Notes: generated by a model not told the origin, from the letters alone. A DNA stretch of 64,000 bases from Corallium rubrum (GCA_964035015.1 OZ035997.1:68734067-68798066); one strand, 5' to 3'. Shown: positions 22,615 through 35,140, counted from the first letter of the stretch. Numbers and translations: made by a program.

Positions 22615-23215
22615 CATCCTATAGAACAAACACACTTCTCACTAGCTTAGTGTATGATATATACAGTGAGCACAAGTCACAATTCAACCAAAATTAAACT
22701 TATAAAGCGATTTTATCATTATAAAGAAGAAGAGCTTTGAAACAGGACACAGTTGAAGGCTCAACTTCTAGCGAACTTTATAAGCTGAATATTTCTAGTA
22801 CTGCTGTAATTACGAGTAACTCAGGTTGGCTTTGGCATTAAATTTGTTTCCGATCAAGCATTTACAGATTATGTATATATAAGATAAACAACGTCACAGT
22901 TTTGAAACTATTCCTTACCTTGTATAAACTGATCAATGACAGAAACCATTCCAAGAAGAAAAGATTTGCAAAGTAATAATATGAGTCGAGCTGGAGAGCA
23001 CCAAAATGGAAACCACGAAAACAACTCGAGTACTTCTCGAATACCTGGCGATCAATGGCGATCTTCTCGACTATGTGCTGTCATGCTGAATATCTGGCGA
23101 TAGCTGTCGAGTATGACGTAAGTGCAGTCCAAGACAATCGCGCAGGCAAGCAACACGCCGACATTATGGCTCCCACTGACAGGTCAGCGGTTAGTCACAA
23201 AAATACAATATAAAA
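22615..23215 (+). repeat. Dispersed repeat R, copy 2 (~600 bp)
   Basis: Matches the reverse complement of 39780-40530 along its length, from ACACACTTCTCAC through AATTCAACCAAAATTAAACTT and TATAAGCTGAATATTTCTAG to the GTCAGCGGT..AGTCACAA end. Its last 330 bp also match copy 1. No coding potential is seen. It is probably a non-autonomous element or part of the Crypton-like element. Confidence 0.75.
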
Positions 23216-24394
23216 TACAGTATTTGCTGTACATGTATATATTTGATTTGAAGAATATCACATGTTCCTCTCCCTGCCTGATTAATGCACTGATATTGAC
23301 AGTATCAAGTGTTTATTATAACATGATCATGCTTTCTTCTTTATACTGCCATTACCTGGGTAAAGTTTACTGGTAGCCCTTTAGCCAGACAAACAGCAGC
23401 CTAAAATTTAAAAGAAAATTATTCATAAATATATTTTCCTATAATTAGACTTTTACCGCAGTATAGCCCAGGATACATTGAGATTGGTTTGTTAACAATT
23501 TAAGCCAAGCCTGAAGTAACATTAAACGGGTTGAGTACTGTATTTAATTCTGTGCTTTTGTACACTATCGTATACATGTACCCAAAATTTTCCACGTTTG
23601 CAAGGGTCAATGGGCATTTACAATAATAGGACTTACCACACATATGAATACACCACATGAGCTTGAGTCAAATTGCTTTGGTTTTGTCTCTGTTGAGTCA
23701 GTAAAATAGTGCATTGGTAAATGTATTGCTTTCTGTTGTGAAAGGGATGCCATCAGTAACATGGGAGTTTACAAATTGAAATTTTTTTTTAAAAAATGAC
23801 CACACTGTACACCGTATATTAAGTACTGTTAGGTGCGTAAATGTGAATGATACAGCTCACACCTTTTATTGTGCTAACTGGTAGTAATTGACAGTACGAA
23901 GAAAGATTGTGGTGGTACATTTAACCACAATGCTTTGCAACTTCAATTCAACTCAAATAACAACTAAGCATTATATATCATGCTAAGATAGATTATGTAA
24001 GCAAGAACTCCATTCCTACCAAAGCTGATCATTTTAAAATCATATCTTCCAGTAATTCTGCAAGCAACAATATTTACTGCAAGCAAAGGATTGCGATTAA
24101 ATGTGCAAGTTGCTGTCTTTTTTGATACGGTCAATACGGTCAATGAAATATGTGTCGCAGTTGTAGAACGCAGTAATAAAACATTAAGTTGCTAAAAACT
24201 TAAATAAAGTACCTCATTTGTTTATGGAAATTCACATTTTCTCTTGACAATGGATCATAAAATAGTATGGTATATGTCCTAAAGTCAACAACCTGTTGTG
24301 GAATATACATTGTACATCACCATTTTTTGTACATATATTGTACATCACCAGTTTTTTGCTTATACATAGTTACTTAGATAGCATACGTACATAT
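23216..24394. other. AT-rich DNA, nothing recognised
   Basis: No supported gene. GTACAT-type short direct repeats occur near 24306-24345. Confidence 0.5.
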
Positions 24395-24560
24395 ATTTCA
24401 ATATAGATATAGATATACAGATAGATATATAGGTATATAGATATATAGATATATAGATATATAGATATGTAGATATGTAGATACGTAGATATGTAGATAT
24501 GTAGATATGTGGCCAGCCAGCCAGCCAGCCAGGTCTGTAGGTCTGTAGATGTAGATGTAG
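24395..24560. repeat. Compound microsatellite (TAGATA)n, (CCAG)n, (TGTAGA)n
   Basis: Tandem GATATATA/GATATGTA units are followed by five GCCAG-type tetramers at about 24513-24531, then GTAGAT units. The long minus-strand open frames here are simple-repeat translations. Confidence 0.9.
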
Positions 24561-24564
24561 ATAT

Positions 24565-26861
24565 GTACAGTATAGAGTACATATTAATGAGTAATATACA
24601 GTACTAGCTAAACAAAAAGTGTTTATGGTTTTCAATTGTTATAATATCATTGCTTATCCCAAGGAACCAATACTTATTATCACAGTTAATTGGTAAAAAA
24701 CATAATTCTGCTGTGAGCAAATCTTTCTAAATAAAGAAAAACAACAACAGCATCTTAACCAAACCAAGATGCCTTTCTTTCTGAAAAGTTGCTTTACGTT
24801 GTATACTGTTTTTAAATTGCTAAATACAGTATACAACAGCATATTAGCAAGTTAGAGTACAATTAGAATTTGACTGCTTTTATTTAAATATGTACAGGTA
24901 TCTACCTTTTTAAACCACTTGGTTACTGAATGCATACCATATCTAGACATTTTAGTGTACATGAAGCTGCTCATCACCTCAATTTGTGTATCTGCCTACA
25001 AATCGATTTTTAGGATTTCATTTTCATAGGTGTTTCAATGCAGTTGTTTTACTACATAAAGTTGCCACATCAGTGAATAAAATATTATACATTATAAATA
25101 ATAGGTGGTGTGCAACCAATCCCTTGAGATTCGAAGGACAAAGATATTTTCGCCATGTTGGATGATATTATAATTGCAGATGATGAAAATCTTTTGAAAA
25201 CGTCAACCAACATGGCGGCAATGACGTAAGATGCACACCAGCGATAGTTATTATATTACTGAAATTTTAAAAGGTTTTATGCATACCAAACGTACTGCGT
25301 GTAATATATAATAAATTGTGAATTTACCTTGATAGTCATTTCTTTTTTCAAGTGATTGAGAAAACTGTTGACTATCTGCAAAATAAGAAAAAAAATGTAA
25401 AAAAATTAGAAATTTTTTTTAATATAGTGCTGCACTGTACAATGGAAAACATAGAGAGTATTGGAAAAATGCAAGTGTTCAAGTAAGTCATTGCTCAATA
25501 AAGGTGTTGTGAATAACCTGTCACTTAGCCATCCTTTGTTGTATATTTCTTTGTTGTTTTTCAAATTTCTCTAAAATTCTTCTTTGGGATGTAATTGGGG
25601 CTCCATCTAGCAGCTTAATGTCCTACTGCCTTAACAGTACTCCATCAATATCTGAAACGACATGGTCTAGCTCCTGGCCTTGTCCAAATTTCCCAGTATG
25701 TCTCCATCTAGGTAATTTTAATGTATATAATTAACTATGTGTGATATTTTTATTAGATTAAGTTTGGTGTGTGATTTATTTTCTGTGTTAAGAACTATTG
25801 GCCAAGTATTAACAATTATGAGAAAATAAATGATATCTTATAATTACGTTTTCCATTTTGGAGATATGATCCAGAACATTGTTGTTTGGTAGCACATTTT
25901 CTGCTGTTGATTAACATTAGATTCTTAAAAAATAGTAATTATTAATGGTTAGAGATTAATGACAAATATATTACCTAAGTCATATGTGACATTTTATTGG
26001 AGTCTGTGCAATGATGCATAAAACAGACCATAAATAATATTAAAAATACACTGTATATTATAAATACAATGCTATACAGGCAGTGAAAAACTCAATGGGA
26101 ATAAAGTAAACTGACACGGTCCAACTAAACACCGTCCGCGAACGTCCATGACCTTAATTTAACCATCCGTGGTCAATATTTATAATAAAATAGTTATTAG
26201 TTTTTATTAAATCTTTAAACACTAATTTTTTATTGACAACTTTATTTGTAGCGGCGGTACTAAGGCATGTCCAAAAGCATTTTAGATTTTTTTTTCAGGT
26301 CACTGAGAATCGAACAAAAACGTGCGAGAATTTTCAGTAGTTGAGAATTTTTAATTGTATTTTAGTTTATCGTTCAATTTGTAATTACTCGTCCAACTTT
26401 TTTTGAATCAAAATGCTTTAAATGGTTTGTGTAGTAATTTTCTTATAGGTATTTGAGAGGTTTTTTTCGATTTTAATAACTTCTTGCATGTGGGTGGTTG
26501 TGTTCGGTTATGTTTATGAGTAAAAATCCATGAAGTAAATTAATCTGAACTTGGTTTTTAGATGCCAGTACCATAATTATGTTTTTACAGCTAAATATAG
26601 TTGTCACTAAACAGAAAGTCAAATTGTACATAATGTACCTTTATTATTATATCAAAACCATTTTTTATCAAGAAAGAATGGCATCCTCAACTGAAAATCA
26701 GTAACTATAGCCACATTTTTAAACCAAATACTGTAACTAGTTACAGTTCTTTAAAAAAGTAACTAGTTATAGTTGCAGTTACTTCTTCAGAAAAGGTAAC
26801 TAGTTTCAGTTACAATTACTTTAAAATGTAACTAGTTACTGCAAATAATGAAATAAACGTA
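24565..26861. other. Gene-poor AT-rich stretch
   Basis: No exon with splice signals and conserved motifs was found on either strand. One short palindromic element lies at 25105-25245. A cluster of AACTAGTTACAGTT-type imperfect repeats lies at 26730-26840. Confidence 0.5.
25105..25245. mobile_element. ~140-bp MITE-like palindrome
   Basis: GGTGTGCA near the left end pairs with TGCACACC at the right end, and internal CGCCATGTTGG pairs with CCAACATGGCGG. Together they give a nested inverted-repeat structure. Confidence 0.6.
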
Positions 26862-27025
26862 GTGTTATGCGTAGGCAGTGTTAAGATACAAATCGAAATG
26901 TAGTAAGGTTGGTGTACTGTCGATATTAGTCTTGTTTTTCTCTGACGAAGCATGTTTTTCTCTGACGAAGGGCCTACGCTCGAAACGTTAGACTTTACTA
27001 TCCATATGGACAGTACACCAACCTT
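26862..27025 (+). mobile_element. Hairpin repeat carrying a hammerhead-like core
   Basis: The head GTAGTGTTATGCGTAGGCAG is related to heads at 39164, 49636 and 51582. It is followed by AAATCGAAATGTAGTAAGG and TTGGTGTACTGTC, whose complement recurs at 27008-27025. In the loop the sequence CTGACGA ... GCTCGAAACG (26962-26986) has the layout of a hammerhead core with CUGANGA, a GGGC/GCTC stem II and GAAA. A second partial CTGACGA copy precedes it at 26942. Confidence 0.55.
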
Positions 27026-27099
27026 ATTATATTTCTAAGTAACAAATAAGTGTTATTTTGAGGAAAGCAACATCAGTTAAGTGTTGCTTTCTTGTCAGT

Positions 27100-27487
27100 T
27101 TACGACTCGTAAGCTCCACCTTGTTTTGCAATATCTTCATCATGTATTTCATCATAGATTAAATTGTCTATGCCTTAAATAGGAAAATACGTGGTTTAAT
27201 TATTTATACAAACTTTTCATAAATTACTGTACATTGTACCTTTATTTTTCACAGTATATCTATAATGTTTGAAGTCATACGTTTAGTGTATATCAATGCA
27301 TGTAACTCACCTCTTTTGCTATAAAACATCATATAAATGTCTCCAAAGAAATCTGTATCAGGTTTCCTTTTTAGTTCCACTGTTTTATCATCAGCTAGAT
27401 ACCACTGATTCTTTCGTAAAACCATGTAATTAAAATGACCTTGTTTCGCAGTGAACCTATGGGATAATATACACATAAATTTATACA

Positions 27488-27531
<44 letters not shown>

Positions 27532-30211
27532 TATAGAAACAGTCTGTGTGTAGCACAGTTTAATATTGTACGTACGTGCTATGCAAGTGAACAGGTAATA
27601 TCTTTCCTTGTGGCCATTGATGTCGTGGACGTGAATAAACTCTTGTTGCCTAACTCGACTCTGTAGTTTCGCTCCACTTTCATCAACTGGAAGCACGTTA
27701 AATATTAACTCTGCAGGAAGGTGAGATGGCTGATGTAACTCGACAATGTCTTTTTTGTCTATATCACAGGAACTATGATTTAAAATAATTTTTACTAGTT
27801 AGTGCATATATGAAACAAGTTATTTGCTTCCCTTAAAGTGCCGCTATGCAACGAAATTTTCAAGTTGGAAATAATAACATCAAAGTATTGTTTGATATCG
27901 CCTCTTTTGACTGTAAAAATTTTAAGACAAACAATTAAATAGAAGAATGTTTATTTAGCGTTTGAAAACCGAGCTTTTCCTTCTAAAAATAGAGGCATCA
28001 TTAAAATAGTTGGCATAGTTGGACAACTAATGATGTTCCTATTTTTTTGCCTTCTGAACTCTTGCCACAACGCGTGATTGCGTGTAAAAATATAAAAGGA
28101 GAAAATAAAGGCATTGTATCGTTCATTTTGTAGTCAGAAATTCAGTGGAATTTGATAAGTGAACTATTCACGAACATGTTTTAGTTGTTGAAAATCGACA
28201 GTATATTCCCAATCACTCTTAAGACGAGGAAGTTTGATACGGCTTCGACCATGTGTATTTTAAAACAAATAACTCGGCATGAGTTAATTTTACACACCTT
28301 TGTGAACACTTTGCCCTGAGAATTTAATTTTCTAAAGAGTGTTTTGAACAGTTTGTTTGATAACAATAAAAATCCATGTAGACCCTGGTAATGTCATTAG
28401 TTGTGCAATAAAACATCTCCACTTTCTGGGCAAAAGGCTGTTTTTCAAACGTTAATAAAGCAAATTTTCCTTCAGTTAATCGCACTGAAACTTTTGCAAT
28501 AGAAAGAAGTAATCCCAAACTACTTTAATGTTATTTTCTCCCAACTTGAAAATTTCGTTGCATAGGCCACTTCGTTAAGCTAAAGATGGAAAAACAAGTG
28601 AGTGTATTTTTTCGACTTAGGGCTGTTTACATGAGCTGGGCTAGCCCTGCTAATCTGAAACTTTTGCAATAGAAAGAAGTAATCCCAAACTACTTTAATG
28701 TTATTTTCTCCCAACTTGAAAATTTCGTTGCATAGGCCACTTCGTTAAGCTAAAGATGGAAAAACAAGTGAGTGTATTTTTTCGACTTAGGGCTGTTTAC
28801 ATGAGCCGGGCTAGCCCTGCTAATCTGGCTGACTTAGGATTCGTCTACATCTAAACTAAACCAATTCTTTGTAAATTTAGTTTAGGCGAGTGTCAAAACC
28901 ACAGTTGAGACCCTAATCAATTTCTTTAAGGCCATCAATGGCATTGTATCTACATGTATATCAAGCGACATCCTACCTGAACGTTTTGTCAATCTCATTC
29001 AGTCAGCGTAAATGTAAAACAACTACTTATAATAGCTCTTTTATTTTATTAGAACAACAAGGACTTGGAACTCTCTCCCTGAACACTAAGGCTATATCTT
29101 TTATCTTTTAAACAGTTTAAGAAGTCACTATTAGACTATTATAATAACGCTTTACTATCCTGTTACAATATTGATGATCCTCGAACTTGGAAGACTGTTT
29201 GCCTGAAGTGCAACACATCGTGAAGACTCGCTCAACCCATAACTTGCTGTTATTAGTTATTATATTTTTGTAATTCTTAATACGTTTCTTTCTTTTAGTT
29301 TATTTGATTTTTTGTAACTTTTACTTTAACATGTTGTGGTGACCCTGCCTCTTTTTTATGTAATTTTACGAGGCGAAGTTAAATAAATAGATAAATAAAT
29401 AAATAAGCCGCGTGAGTCTACATGTTTTAACTCGGCTTGTCCGGTCTCAAAGGAAATCCCTTCGGCCAAATTTCCTAGGAAATATGGCCCCTTCTTCGGA
29501 AATTTGTCCCCCTCCCGTAACCGAGAAGTTACTTCTGAAAGTTTCTAAAACTTTGAGTTAGTATTTAGAATTGGAATAGAATAGAAAGTTCAAGTTATCT
29601 TAAGGATGGAGGGAAGCATAATAAAGAAGATCGATTTTGCTTTGTTAACACTTTGGTGTTTCTTTAATAATGCGTCAAAGTGTTAACAAAGCAAAATCGA
29701 TCTTTATTATGCTTCCTTCCCAAAGATAACATGAACTTTCTATCTAATTTCAAGTTGTAAATACTGACAGAAAGTTTTAGAAACTTTGTTTCTGAAGTAG
29801 CTTCTTGGTTTCTCAGCGTGCTGCATACGTTATAAGCTAAGGTAAAGCGTGTTCTCGTAGTGGGACAAATTTCCGGAAGGGGGGGGGGGGTGTTGACCCA
29901 GGGCGGACAAATGGTGGGAGGACATTACATTAGTAACATGACTGACTAAAGTAAGACGTTTCAAAATGGTTCACTATGACTCGTGAAACTGATGTGGGCT
30001 TCAGTGCTGTTTATATACTTACCAAACATTTTGTTCTACTTTTTGTGGTTCTTGCTCAAAGTACTGTACCAGTCGTTCTTCTACTGTTTGGATTTGCAAA
30101 TATCCGGAACGGCCTGGCAAATTTATTACAGAAAATGGCATCGTAATACTTTCGTTGTGTTTTCCACATCTTCTGCATATCAATTGTACATTTTCAGTAC
30201 CAGCGCATGCA
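27100..30211 (-). CDS. USP-like deubiquitinase, C-terminal four exons
   Basis: Exons 30211-30023, 27772-27572, 27456-27311 and 27173-27100 join in consistent phases with GT-AG borders. Exon 1 has CRRCGKHNESITMPF, a long beta block and VEERLVQYFEQE. Exon 2 starts with C.CD, which would complete a zinc-binding C..C pair, and later has NVLPVDESG and a YYLFTCIA strand. Exon 3 has GHFNYMVLRKNQWYLADDKT and GDIYMMFYSKR, the His box and C-terminal strands of ubiquitin-specific proteases. Exon 4 is a short tail ending in YES. The Cys box (GNTCF-type) and other N-terminal exons are not visible upstream, where a series of transposons begins at about 31 kb. The donor of exon 2 was chosen for phase and could be 4 bp earlier. 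The gene is partial here and may be inactivated. Confidence 0.65.
27490..27530. repeat. (TA)n microsatellite
   Basis: About 20 TA units in the intron between exons 2 and 3 of the USP-like gene. Confidence 0.95.
27832..28579. mobile_element. ~750-bp element with ~45-bp terminal inverted repeats
   Basis: CTTAAAGTGCCGCTATGCAA and the following CGAAATTTTCAAGTTGG at the left end match the complement of the right end (CCAACTTGAAAATTTCG, TTGCATAGGCCACTTCGTTAAG). The interior has no ORF of note. The element lies in the first intron of the USP-like segment. Confidence 0.75.
28485..28824. repeat. 170-bp tandem duplication
   Basis: Bases 28485-28654 and 28655-28824 are nearly identical. I saw one substitution, GAGCTGGG versus GAGCCGGG. 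The unit spans the right end of the element above plus its flank, so it arose after that insertion. The low divergence suggests a recent event or an assembly artefact. Confidence 0.9.
28900..29405 (+). mobile_element. CR1/L2-like LINE 3' end
   Basis: A degenerate frame carries the RTWNSLPEH type of motif, followed by a FK/SLL-like helix remnant (about 29055-29150). This is typical of the last part of CR1/L2-type reverse transcriptases. The sequence ends in a short AAATAAATA tail at 29381-29405. There are many stops, so it is an old truncated copy. Confidence 0.6.
29500..29885. mobile_element. ~385-bp foldback element
   Basis: AACTTTCTAT, GCATAATAAAGA and GATCGATTTTGCTTTGTTAA with flanks form two arms of 150 bases or more that pair around a loop of about 26 bases at 29652-29680. 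The outer arms include GACAAATTTCC-type blocks next to a G homopolymer at 29880. Confidence 0.75.
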
Positions 30212-30917
30212 CTATAAAACCAGAACAAATATTAAATTCGCCTATTGTTTGAGATACCTACTTATCAATTGTTGCTTGCTTGCATGGTTTTAGGACTGAC
30301 ATGAACTAGTGCGTACTAGAATGTACAATATCTGTGTTTATTATATGGCGGCAGCGCTGAGAGGTCCAAATACGGAAATCCTGTAATTTGATTGGTTCAT
30401 AAGCGGTCGGATATTTCCCGTATCCGCCCGCTCAGAGCAGAGGCTGCCGTTCGGGACCGTAAGTTAATTTTATAAACAAAATGGCAGTCATGTCAGTATA
30501 TCGGCAACAAGATGGATTATAATTTTAAAAGTACTCATTGTTGAAATATATGGTGCAGGTATGTTGTTAGACATTTTATAAGCTTTCATTTGATGTATAG
30601 TTCGAGTTTCCACGTTTTGTGAAAGTTTTTAAAATGTCCAAAACGTTCGTAACATTGTTCGTAATAATATAACATTTACTTCTCACAAGTATTAGAATTT
30701 CAGATGACTTTTTATTCAACTACTTAACGTACGATCTTGAGCAATATGTCAAACAAAAGCAATTGAAAAATACTACTTTGGGTAGAAAGTTCAGGATTCT
30801 AGCTCAACGTAAAGTACTTTAAAAATGGGAAGATGTCTGCCATTTTCGCAATTTAATTCGCAAGAACGATGGCTCGGTCGAATTTTCACAGAATGTTCAC
30901 AACATTTATGGCCATAT
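30212..30917. other. Upstream of USP-like exon, no gene recognised
   Basis: AT-rich. It holds a CGGAAAT...ATTTCCCG inverted pair at about 30373-30420 in a GC-richer patch that resembles a MITE remnant. No missing USP exon was found. Confidence 0.45.
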
Positions 30918-31086
30918 AATAAACTACTTATTGACCTCGCTTGTTCGGTCTGTACTAGTGAAATATCAGACCTCTGTTTTTTGCACAGACCTCAACTCGC
31001 TGCGCTCGTCTCGGTCCGTACTAAAAAATCATCGGTCCGATATTTCACTAGTACAGACCTCACGCTCGGTCAATAAGTAGTTAATA
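30918..31086. mobile_element. ~170-bp palindromic MITE
   Basis: AAACTACTTATTGACC at the left pairs with GGTCAATAAGTAGTT at the right. GTACTAGTGAAATATC pairs with GATATTTCACTAGTAC inside. The whole segment is a near palindrome. Confidence 0.8.
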
Positions 31087-31211
31087 TTCACATATTCGCT
31101 TGATGAGATATTGCAGTAAAAAAGATGGTGCAGAAGGTCAGCAGGATCTCCAGGTTCGTTTGAATTTGTGAGTTGCAAAGTAAGCGTTGCGTTGCGCTGC
31201 GCATTGTTAAC

Positions 31212-31316
31212 GCTGTGTTATGTTATGTTACGTTACGTTATGTTATGTTACGTTATGTTAACGCTGTGTTACGCTACGGAACGTTACGTCACGTTACGTT
31301 ATCTTATCTTATCTTA
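31212..31316. repeat. Pentanucleotide repeat (TTATG/TTACG)n
   Basis: Interspersed GTTATGTTACG and ATCTT units in tandem. Confidence 0.85.
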
Positions 31317-32153
31317 GAAGAATATGTATTTCACATGTTTTCTGTATAACTTCATTAGGTTCGACTACCGCTAGATGTCAACGCCAAAAGCAGAAACTTG
31401 ATTAATTAAGGTTACAGGATACCCTAGGAAGCCATTTCAAGAAATTTGTTACCTCTCGCTCAATTTTTCCCCGATTTGTCTCAAATTTGCAACAAATTGT
31501 AGTAATAGTCCGGGAGCAAATGTCATTAAATAAAGTCCCATGGGAATTTTGTGCTGAAAGCACGCCACCTGTCTAGACGTGTTAAGGTGACCCTAAAAAA
31601 CGTGAAACGTTTTGGTGGCAACTTTGCAACTTGCTCAGACTGAATTTATGGGGGTCAAAAGTGTTATGTATATAATCTAGCATGGAAACGAGGCTGAAAC
31701 ATAAAATCGCCTATAACTCTTCAAAACGTGCGCCAAAGCGCACCATAGTCTCTCAGAAACTGCTCCTCAGTACCTCAAATACTAATGTAAAGTGTTTTAG
31801 GGACTAGTATAGTCACGTGACCAAGTTAGCATGAAAACGAGTCTCGTCCATAAAATATACAGCAGAGCCTATTAACGTGTTTAGAACAGCCCAAAAAATG
31901 TCATTGTTGCCGGCCAATGCTGTTGCTTTAGTCAACAATGTTCATACAGTAAGCGGTGTCACATGATTAAGGTATCATGAAAACGAGGCCGAGGCAAAAA
32001 CTTGTGAAGTGGTATAAAGGTATGCAATGATTATGCAAATGATGTCCTTTATACCATACTGCAACCGTACCAAATGTAGATGTAACAATATGCTCTATAA
32101 TTAAAAAAATCCTGTGTATATCACTACATTAGAGCTACATTACTTCACTACAG

Positions 32154-34379
32154 ATGTTTACCAAGTATTTCTTTCATGACAAAATTAACTACGCATGCAT
32201 GATTACAGTGTACCTCGCTGAGATGGCATCCCTGAAAGCATCAGATCCAGAGATATACGAAGAATTCATCCAAGATAACTGGGTGGTCAACAAGAATGCC
32301 CAACTGCCGTTCTGTGCAGTGGGAGCTGACACCACCTTGGAGCACATCAACCGCTCCATGAAGGTGTCTGGAGGACTGGTTGGCATTACGTTAAACCAAA
32401 GTGCGCGAACGAAGTTTTTCTTGATCGCTCCAGAACTGGCAAAGCTCACCGAACAAGCAAAGAACATGGCAAGTGTGTCTTACAAGATTCGAGTTCGCCA
32501 TCATAGCCTTTCTGCAGCTGTCTTAGCACGTGAAGACAAAGGTGTAGAGCAGTTAACAGCCACCATAAAGAGGTTCACAAACCCATTCTCTGATGCGGAT
32601 ACTGCAACCGACCTCTTTAACCTCGTGACCAAAGTGGTGATGCCAGAAAGTGTGAAGAAAGATTTGTGTGAACAAGGCGAGATAGGCATGAAACTATTCG
32701 ACTCATGTGAAGCAGAGAATCAATTCGGGGACAGTAAACGTTTGGTCACCCATGAAGAAGCAAAAACGTCTCACATGGAAAATGAGTGGTAAGGTCCTGA
32801 AAGTTAAGGCGGCAGACAAAGTCATGGAACTTCAAGAGGACAGGTCTCTTTTCGCACGTATGATGAAGGTGTGCAAGAGCAGACCGGAAATCGACATCAA
32901 GGAAGCTGTTGGAGATTATGAATTTTCGATAGTCCCAAGACCGCTGTTTGCTGCCGATGGTACAATGCTTCATTGTTCATCCAAGGGTACTCTGATGCAC
33001 ATCCTAGAGAAGCTCAACGACAACAGGCAGATTAGGAACGCAGATACTCCTGATGCCAATGTTCAGAATGCAAATATTCCAGGGGAAGTCGCTATTGTGG
33101 ACGGAATGGCTGAAGTACAGTCACTCAACAAACAAGATTGGATCAGTAAAAAATTGCGCACAGCTGGCTGAAAATTTCAGCAACCGCATCTTTCAGAAAT
33201 ACAGTGGCAGTGATGAAGTGCGCTTGATTTTTGATAGATACGATCTGCCATTGTCCCTGAAATCGGCTACAAGAGTTAGAAGACAAGGTGGCCACGACCC
33301 TGTGTATTATCGAATTAGCGATTTGACTCACATAGCCAAAGTTCCATTGAAGAGAGTACTTGCGCACACAAAGACAAAGATTGAGCTCACTGCCTATCTT
33401 GCGCTGAAGGTTAAAGGGTATGCTAGACAAAGTGGCAAGCATCTAGTCGTGGCATGGGGAAGCCAGTGCGTATCAACGCACAAAGACATGCATGGGGCAT
33501 CTTCAAAGTGGCCAAGAAGAAGCGGATACAAAGATTATCCTGCGTGCCATCGATGCTACTGCTGACGGTGTTACTGAATTGCTTATTCACTCACCAGACA
33601 CAGACGTCTTCGTCCTTGCGATCAGGCATTACCCAGAATTGTGTGAGCATACCTTTTTGTCACAGAAACACGGGAGAACCATCGAGTCATTGAGCTGAAG
33701 CCAATTGTTCAAGCCCTTGGGCCAGCCAGAACAGCAGCACTACCCGCATTACATGCTCTGAGCGGAGCTGACAACACAGGGAGTTTTCCAGGTAAAGGAA
33801 AGCTCAACTGCTGGAAGGCATTTGAAAAAGCTGACGAATCGGTCACGTTTGCACTCGCAAACCTTAGAAGAACTACACTACCAGATGATGAGATTGCCGC
33901 AAGCATTGAAAAGTTTGTCTGTCAGCTCTATTTGCCTAAAACAAGCATCACAACCATCAAAGAGCTGAGGTGGTTCCTCTTCAGAAAGAAACAAGCCCAA
34001 TCAGGCTACCACACAAACACAGGCTGCACTGCATCAGGCTATCCTACGAGCACATTATCAAATGATGGTGTGGAATAGTGACGCGATACCGAATCTAGAG
34101 CTGTTCTCACCACAGAATTATGGATGGGAAATGGATAAAGATGAATGGCTGCCTGTTATGACAACACTACCACCAGCTCCTGAAGCCATCACACAACTAG
34201 TAAAATGCGGATGCTCAAAGGAATGATGTTCTACTAACCGTTCCCAGTGCCGCAAAGCTGAACTTCACTGCACAGACCTCTGCAGCTGCTCCGACACTGG
34301 AGAGTGCGAAAACATGCACGGGGATGAAGATGAAGATGTACTGGCAGACGACGAGGATAGTACTGATGACTATGAGTAG
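32154..34379 (+). pseudogene. Unclassified transposon-borne protein, multiply frameshifted
   Basis: A single coding relic reads through five frame changes (near 32780, 33145, 33500, 33690 and 34010) and an internal TGA at 34224-34226. Ordered landmarks: NYACMITVYLAEM, DTTLEHINRSMKVSGGL, KELQEDRSLF-type block (MELQEDRSLFARMM), PLFAADGTMLHC, IVDGMAEVQSLNK, RLIFDRYDLPLSLKSA, EADTKIILRAIDA, HSPDTDVFVLAIRHYPELC, ALHALSGADNTGSF, YGWEMDKDEWLPV, then a CGC..E.CSTNRSQCR..ELHCTDLCSC region. EADT plus SPDTDVFVL resembles the acidic core of PIN/FEN-like nucleases, and the Cys-rich end resembles a tesmin-type CXC repeat. Both are inferences. An acceptor just before 32154 suggests lost upstream exons. The same order of motifs is, from memory, common in uncharacterised proteins of cnidarians. 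Confidence 0.65.
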
Positions 34380-35140
34380 CTAGGGAGTTAGACAGCATAA
34401 TCAAGTGAAAACTTATTGAGTCACACTGAAGATAAGGCGCACTGTAGGGCATTTTGTTTATAGTTTTAGGGAGATAATGTTACAGTCTCCATGCGATACT
34501 GTCAAGCGATTACTTTCAAGTCCTGATTAATTAATCATGATTACTCTTAAGTCCTGCAAGGCTAGGCCCTAGATATTTTTGCGTTACATTTCTTCACTGA
34601 ACGGAAGAAGTGAGATAGAGCTGTAATGGTTGTTCAAATGAACATGTGGCTCTTTATAGCTATGGACTCTTTTGTATGCCTAAACGCATTGATCACTGCT
34701 CAATATGCCGATAAACATTGTCGACTACAGCACGGCATTGGCCTGCAACAATGACATTTTGGGGGCTTTTCTAAACACGTTAATAGGCTCTGTTGTTTAT
34801 TTTACGGACGAGACTCGTTTTCATGCTAACTTGGTCACGTGACTATACTAGTCCCAAAAACACTTTACATTAGTATTTGAGGTATTGAGGAGCAGTTTCT
34901 GAGAGACTATGTTGCGCTTTGGCGCACGTTTTGAAGAGTTATAGGCGATTTTGTTTCAGCCTCGTTTCCATGCTAGGTTACATACATCACACTTTTGACC
35001 CCCCATAGATTCAGTCTGAGCAAGTTGCAAAGTTGCCACCAAATCTTTTCATGTTCTTTAGGGTCACCTTAACACATCTAGACAGGTGGCGTGCTTTCAG
35101 CACAAAATTCCCACGGGAGTACACGTGCTCCCGGACTATA

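Noticed and set aside
30825-31076. 83-codon ORF on the plus strand
   Set aside because: Most of it is the palindromic MITE at 30918-31086.
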